The notes beneath the pieces were generated by a model. The model ran no database searches and was not told the origin of the DNA. It saw only the letters and a list, made by a program, of their open reading frames with translations. This document shows positions 40,405 through 40,515 of a stretch of 40,515 nt of DNA, in pieces. Every line of letters starts with the position of its first letter. The first letter of the stretch is position 1. The position numbers and the translations under genes were made by a program. The DNA is taken from NCBI GenBank assembly GCA_018365455.1, contig JAGZJZ010000058.1, forward strand, positions 1 to 40,515. The letters run 5' to 3'. The DNA comes from Clostridiales bacterium. GTDB lineage: Bacteria; Bacillota; Clostridia; Lachnospirales; Lachnospiraceae.

Positions 40405-40515
40405 ATGCCTTATATTTGGGTTTTGCTGAGTAAGGACGCTTTGTATAAGATAGGTAGTGTACGAAAAGATGTGCGTGGGAAACTGGTATGGACTCCGTCA
40501 GCTGGCCGCAGAACT
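40405..40515 (+). other. open reading frame running off the window (unsupported)
   Basis: An ATG at 40405 opens 37 codons (MPYIWVLLSKDALYKIGSVR and onward) to the end of the window. There is no ribosome binding site, a stop codon lies directly before it, and I recognise no family. It is noted only because the end is cut. The rest of 40260-40404 shows no gene. Confidence 0.12.

Overview
The window looks like chromosomal DNA of a low-GC Gram-positive anaerobe of the class Clostridia, most likely a Lachnospiraceae member (genus not determined). The evidence is the gene set and order (apt, relA/spoT, an MBL hydrolase, hemZ, hisS, aspS; infC-rpmI-rplT; rpsB-tsf; thrS under a T-box), AT-rich intergenic DNA, strong AGGAGG-type ribosome binding sites, a BspA-like surface protein with an InlB-type repeat, and MacAB-like exporters without outer-membrane parts. 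There is no phage, insertion sequence or CRISPR array. Almost everything lies on the minus strand.

Layout. 1-7.7 kb is a variable stretch: a serine beta-lactamase-fold hydrolase, a DUF554 membrane protein (plus), an amidohydrolase, an alpha/alpha-toroid-like protein whose 5' end is a 15-bp tandem array, an AraC regulator, a MerR/TipAS regulator with a classic 19-bp-spacer promoter, and a broken response regulator. 7.8-9.8 kb is rpsB-tsf. 9.9-15.6 kb is a four-gene exporter operon (adaptor, ATPase, second adaptor, permease). 15.7-18.5 kb holds glyA, divergent from a DUF1294 gene and a lipoprotein gene. 18.7-22.6 kb holds a leucine-rich-repeat surface protein and a dicarboxylate/amino-acid symporter. 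22.7-31.9 kb is a housekeeping run: apt, relA/spoT, MBL hydrolase, hemZ, HD-GYP protein, hisS, aspS.

32.0-35.0 kb is poor in large genes. It contains two divergent tRNA-Leu genes, tRNA-Asn, a frameshifted nitroreductase remnant, four short reading frames of 44 to 63 codons with good ribosome binding sites, and a region of 9-bp degenerate repeats. 35.1-36.5 kb is infC-rpmI-rplT behind an attenuator leader, with infC best read from an AUU start. 36.6-40.3 kb holds a DUF1540 protein, thrS with a T-box riboswitch (specifier ACU, Thr) and a YdcF-like protein.

The most unusual observations are: (1) three copies, all in one orientation, of a roughly 95-100 bp dispersed palindromic repeat (long hairpin plus terminator-like hairpin), each directly upstream of a minus-strand gene (aspS, apt, DUF1540); (2) a 15-bp in-frame tandem array that repeats both a Shine-Dalgarno-like sequence and an ATG; (3) an exporter operon with two membrane-fusion adaptors, one carrying a roughly 340-residue insertion with a Cna_B-like domain between its coiled-coil arms; (4) the thrS leader, with a start-stop minimal ORF behind a good ribosome binding site. 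All assignments come from reading the sequence; no database search was possible.
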